Assembly (NCBI GenBank): GCA_938036275.1
Contig: CALHPI010000035.1
Location: 1-12,579 of the forward strand
DNA: 12,579 bases
DNA from: Minisyncoccota bacterium
GTDB lineage: Bacteria; Patescibacteriota; Minisyncoccia; UBA6257; HR35
Reading direction: 5' to 3'
The position numbers and the translations under genes are program-made. The notes beneath the pieces are model-generated. The model searched no databases. It was not told the DNA's origin and worked only from the letters and a program-made list of their open reading frames with translations. Below are positions 11,967 through 12,579 of this stretch, piece after piece (positions within the stretch are counted from its first letter, which is position 1; every line of letters starts with the position of its first letter).

Positions 11967-12579
11967 TATGATTTAAGAGGTATTTTAGGCAAAGATTTAA
12001 GTTGGTGCATTATTTATCAGGTAGTTAAAAAATTTTTAAAGAAAACCGAAAGTAGGTTTATTCTTCTGGCTTCTGATTTTAATAAAAATAATTTAAAGAT
12101 AAAAAATTTTCTCAAAAATAATTTTCCTTGTGAAGATCTTGGTATTTTACCAACACCAATTTTTTATTATCAAGTAATTAAGAGAAAAATTCCCGGAATT
12201 ATGATTACTGCTTCTCATCTTCCTCTAAAATACTCTGGCTTAAAATTTATTTTAAAAGATGGAACAAGCTGGAAGGTTAAAAAGATTCAAGATTCAAGAA
12301 GTAAGATTCAAGATTCAAGATTCAAGATTCGGGAAGAAAATAAAAAGGAATTAAAAAGTCCGCGTCCTGTCTGCGGTTGTCTGTGTTCAGTCTGCGGGAG
12401 TCTGCGTCAAAAAGAAATTTACGAAGATTATTTTCAGAAATTAAAATCAATTGTGAAGCCAAAAAAGAAAATTTTTGTTGAATTTGATTTAAAAAATTTT
12501 TTTCTCAAAACTTCCCTGCCCTATTTTCAAAAGTTAAATATTTTTCATACAACACAGACGACTGCTGACTGGAAAGCAA
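11952..12579 (+). CDS. Divergent phosphomannomutase/phosphoglucomutase-family protein with repeat-encoded insert (partial 3')
   Basis: The frame is open from ATG 11952 to the window end (209 codons); TAA directly upstream fixes the start. Family marks are KYDLRGILGKDL (5-16), matching the YDIRG start, LGILPTPIFYY (63-73), and the catalytic loop GIMITASHLP (82-91), Ser88 being the expected phosphoserine. YSGLKF (94-99) follows. These enzymes move phosphate between the 1 and 6 positions of hexoses for cell-surface sugars. TASHLP instead of TASHNP also occurs in annotated relatives, so it does not prove loss of activity. Residues 111-127 and 136-153 are translated from the heptad and family A repeats. 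The second includes the cysteine cluster CGCLCSVC (141-148). Family-like sequence resumes at EIYEDYFQKL (155-164). The VGRD-like motif near residue 40 and the glycine-rich motif after residue 175 are poorly kept. It may be diverging, decaying or phase-variable. Confidence 0.72.
   Translation, partial: MLISKYDLRGILGKDLSWCIIYQVVKKFLKKTESRFILLASDFNKNNLKIKNFLKNNFPCEDLGILPTPIFYYQVIKRKIPGIMITASHLPLKYSGLKFILKDGTSWKVKKIQDSRSKIQDSRFKIREENKKELKSPRPVCGCLCSVCGSLRQKEIYEDYFQKLKSIVKPKKKIFVEFDLKNFFLKTSLPYFQKLNIFHTTQTTADWKA
12284..12332 (+). repeat. Seven tandem GATTCAA heptads within a coding region
   Basis: Seven gapless 7-bp units occupy 49 bp: GATTCAA twice, GAAGTAA, GATTCAA three times, GATTCGG. Five of the seven are identical. 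The array is read through in frame by the mutase gene. Seven is not a multiple of three, so gain or loss of one unit would shift the frame. Confidence 0.9.
12358..12409 (+). repeat. Family A repeat array within a coding region
   Basis: Five units of 11, 10, 11, 10 and 10 bp: GTCCGCGTCCT, GTCTGCGGTT, GTCTGTGTTCA, GTCTGCGGGA, GTCTGCGTCA. The 11+10 alternation gives a 21-bp period, as at 103 and 7365. It lies 25 bp after the heptad array and is translated in frame in the mutase gene. Confidence 0.85.

Noticed and set aside
12217..12228. Mutase called inactive because of TASHLP instead of TASHNP
   Set aside because: TASHLP occurs in annotated family members, so this change alone is not evidence of loss. 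The phosphoserine and histidine are kept.

Overview
The window is AT-rich (about 30% G+C by eye) and gene-dense. It looks like a Candidate Phyla Radiation (Patescibacteria) genome, most likely Parcubacteria-like. The reasons are strings of short overlapping housekeeping genes, almost no Shine-Dalgarno motifs, tRNA genes without an encoded CCA, several trimmed or divergent versions of core proteins, and a DUF5666-type secreted protein. This placement is inferred from gene content; no phylogeny was run. TGA ends at least four genes (nusB, ftsX, gatB and the PilO-like gene) and an RF2 gene is present, so the standard bacterial code applies rather than the UGA=Gly code of Gracilibacteria/SR1.

Layout. 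1-95: start of a murC-like ligase (minus). 236-604: a stand-alone SpeD-type pyruvoyl decarboxylase (minus). 808-879: tRNA-Gly(CCC), followed by the CCA-adding enzyme gene cca (953-2410, plus). 2415-8856: a long minus-strand block read gatB, prfB, ftsE, ftsX, ndk, rpmF, nusB, rnc and then a DUF5666-like secreted protein, with gaps of -41 to +92 bp. 8992-9064: tRNA-Arg(UCU). 9065-9287: a gene-poor stretch with two nested palindromes. 9288-11933: uvrB, a PilO-like membrane protein and a 68-residue membrane protein (minus). 11952 to the end: a partial, divergent phosphomannomutase/phosphoglucomutase-family gene (plus). No gene-free stretch exceeds 300 bp.

The genes are mostly information processing and cell-envelope maintenance: translation (gatB, prfB, rpmF, the two tRNAs, cca), RNA processing and transcription (rnc, nusB), nucleotide pools (ndk), division and cell-wall control (ftsEX, murC), repair (uvrB). 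I see no defence system, mobile-element protein or CRISPR array.

The most unusual signal is a set of short, strictly phased repeats between genes. Family A has about 10/11-bp units, often alternating 11+10 to give a 21-bp period, with a core of CGCGGAT or, on the other strand, TCTGCG/TCCGCG. Family B has 7-bp units such as GATTCAA. Both occur at several separate loci, and both also occur inside the open reading frame of the phosphomannomutase gene, where they are translated and where a change of one heptad would shift the frame. Other points worth a look are an RF2 without its N-terminal domain, a UvrB without its C-terminal UVR motif, and a palindromic extended -10 site that could drive divergent, nearly leaderless transcription of uvrB and the mutase.
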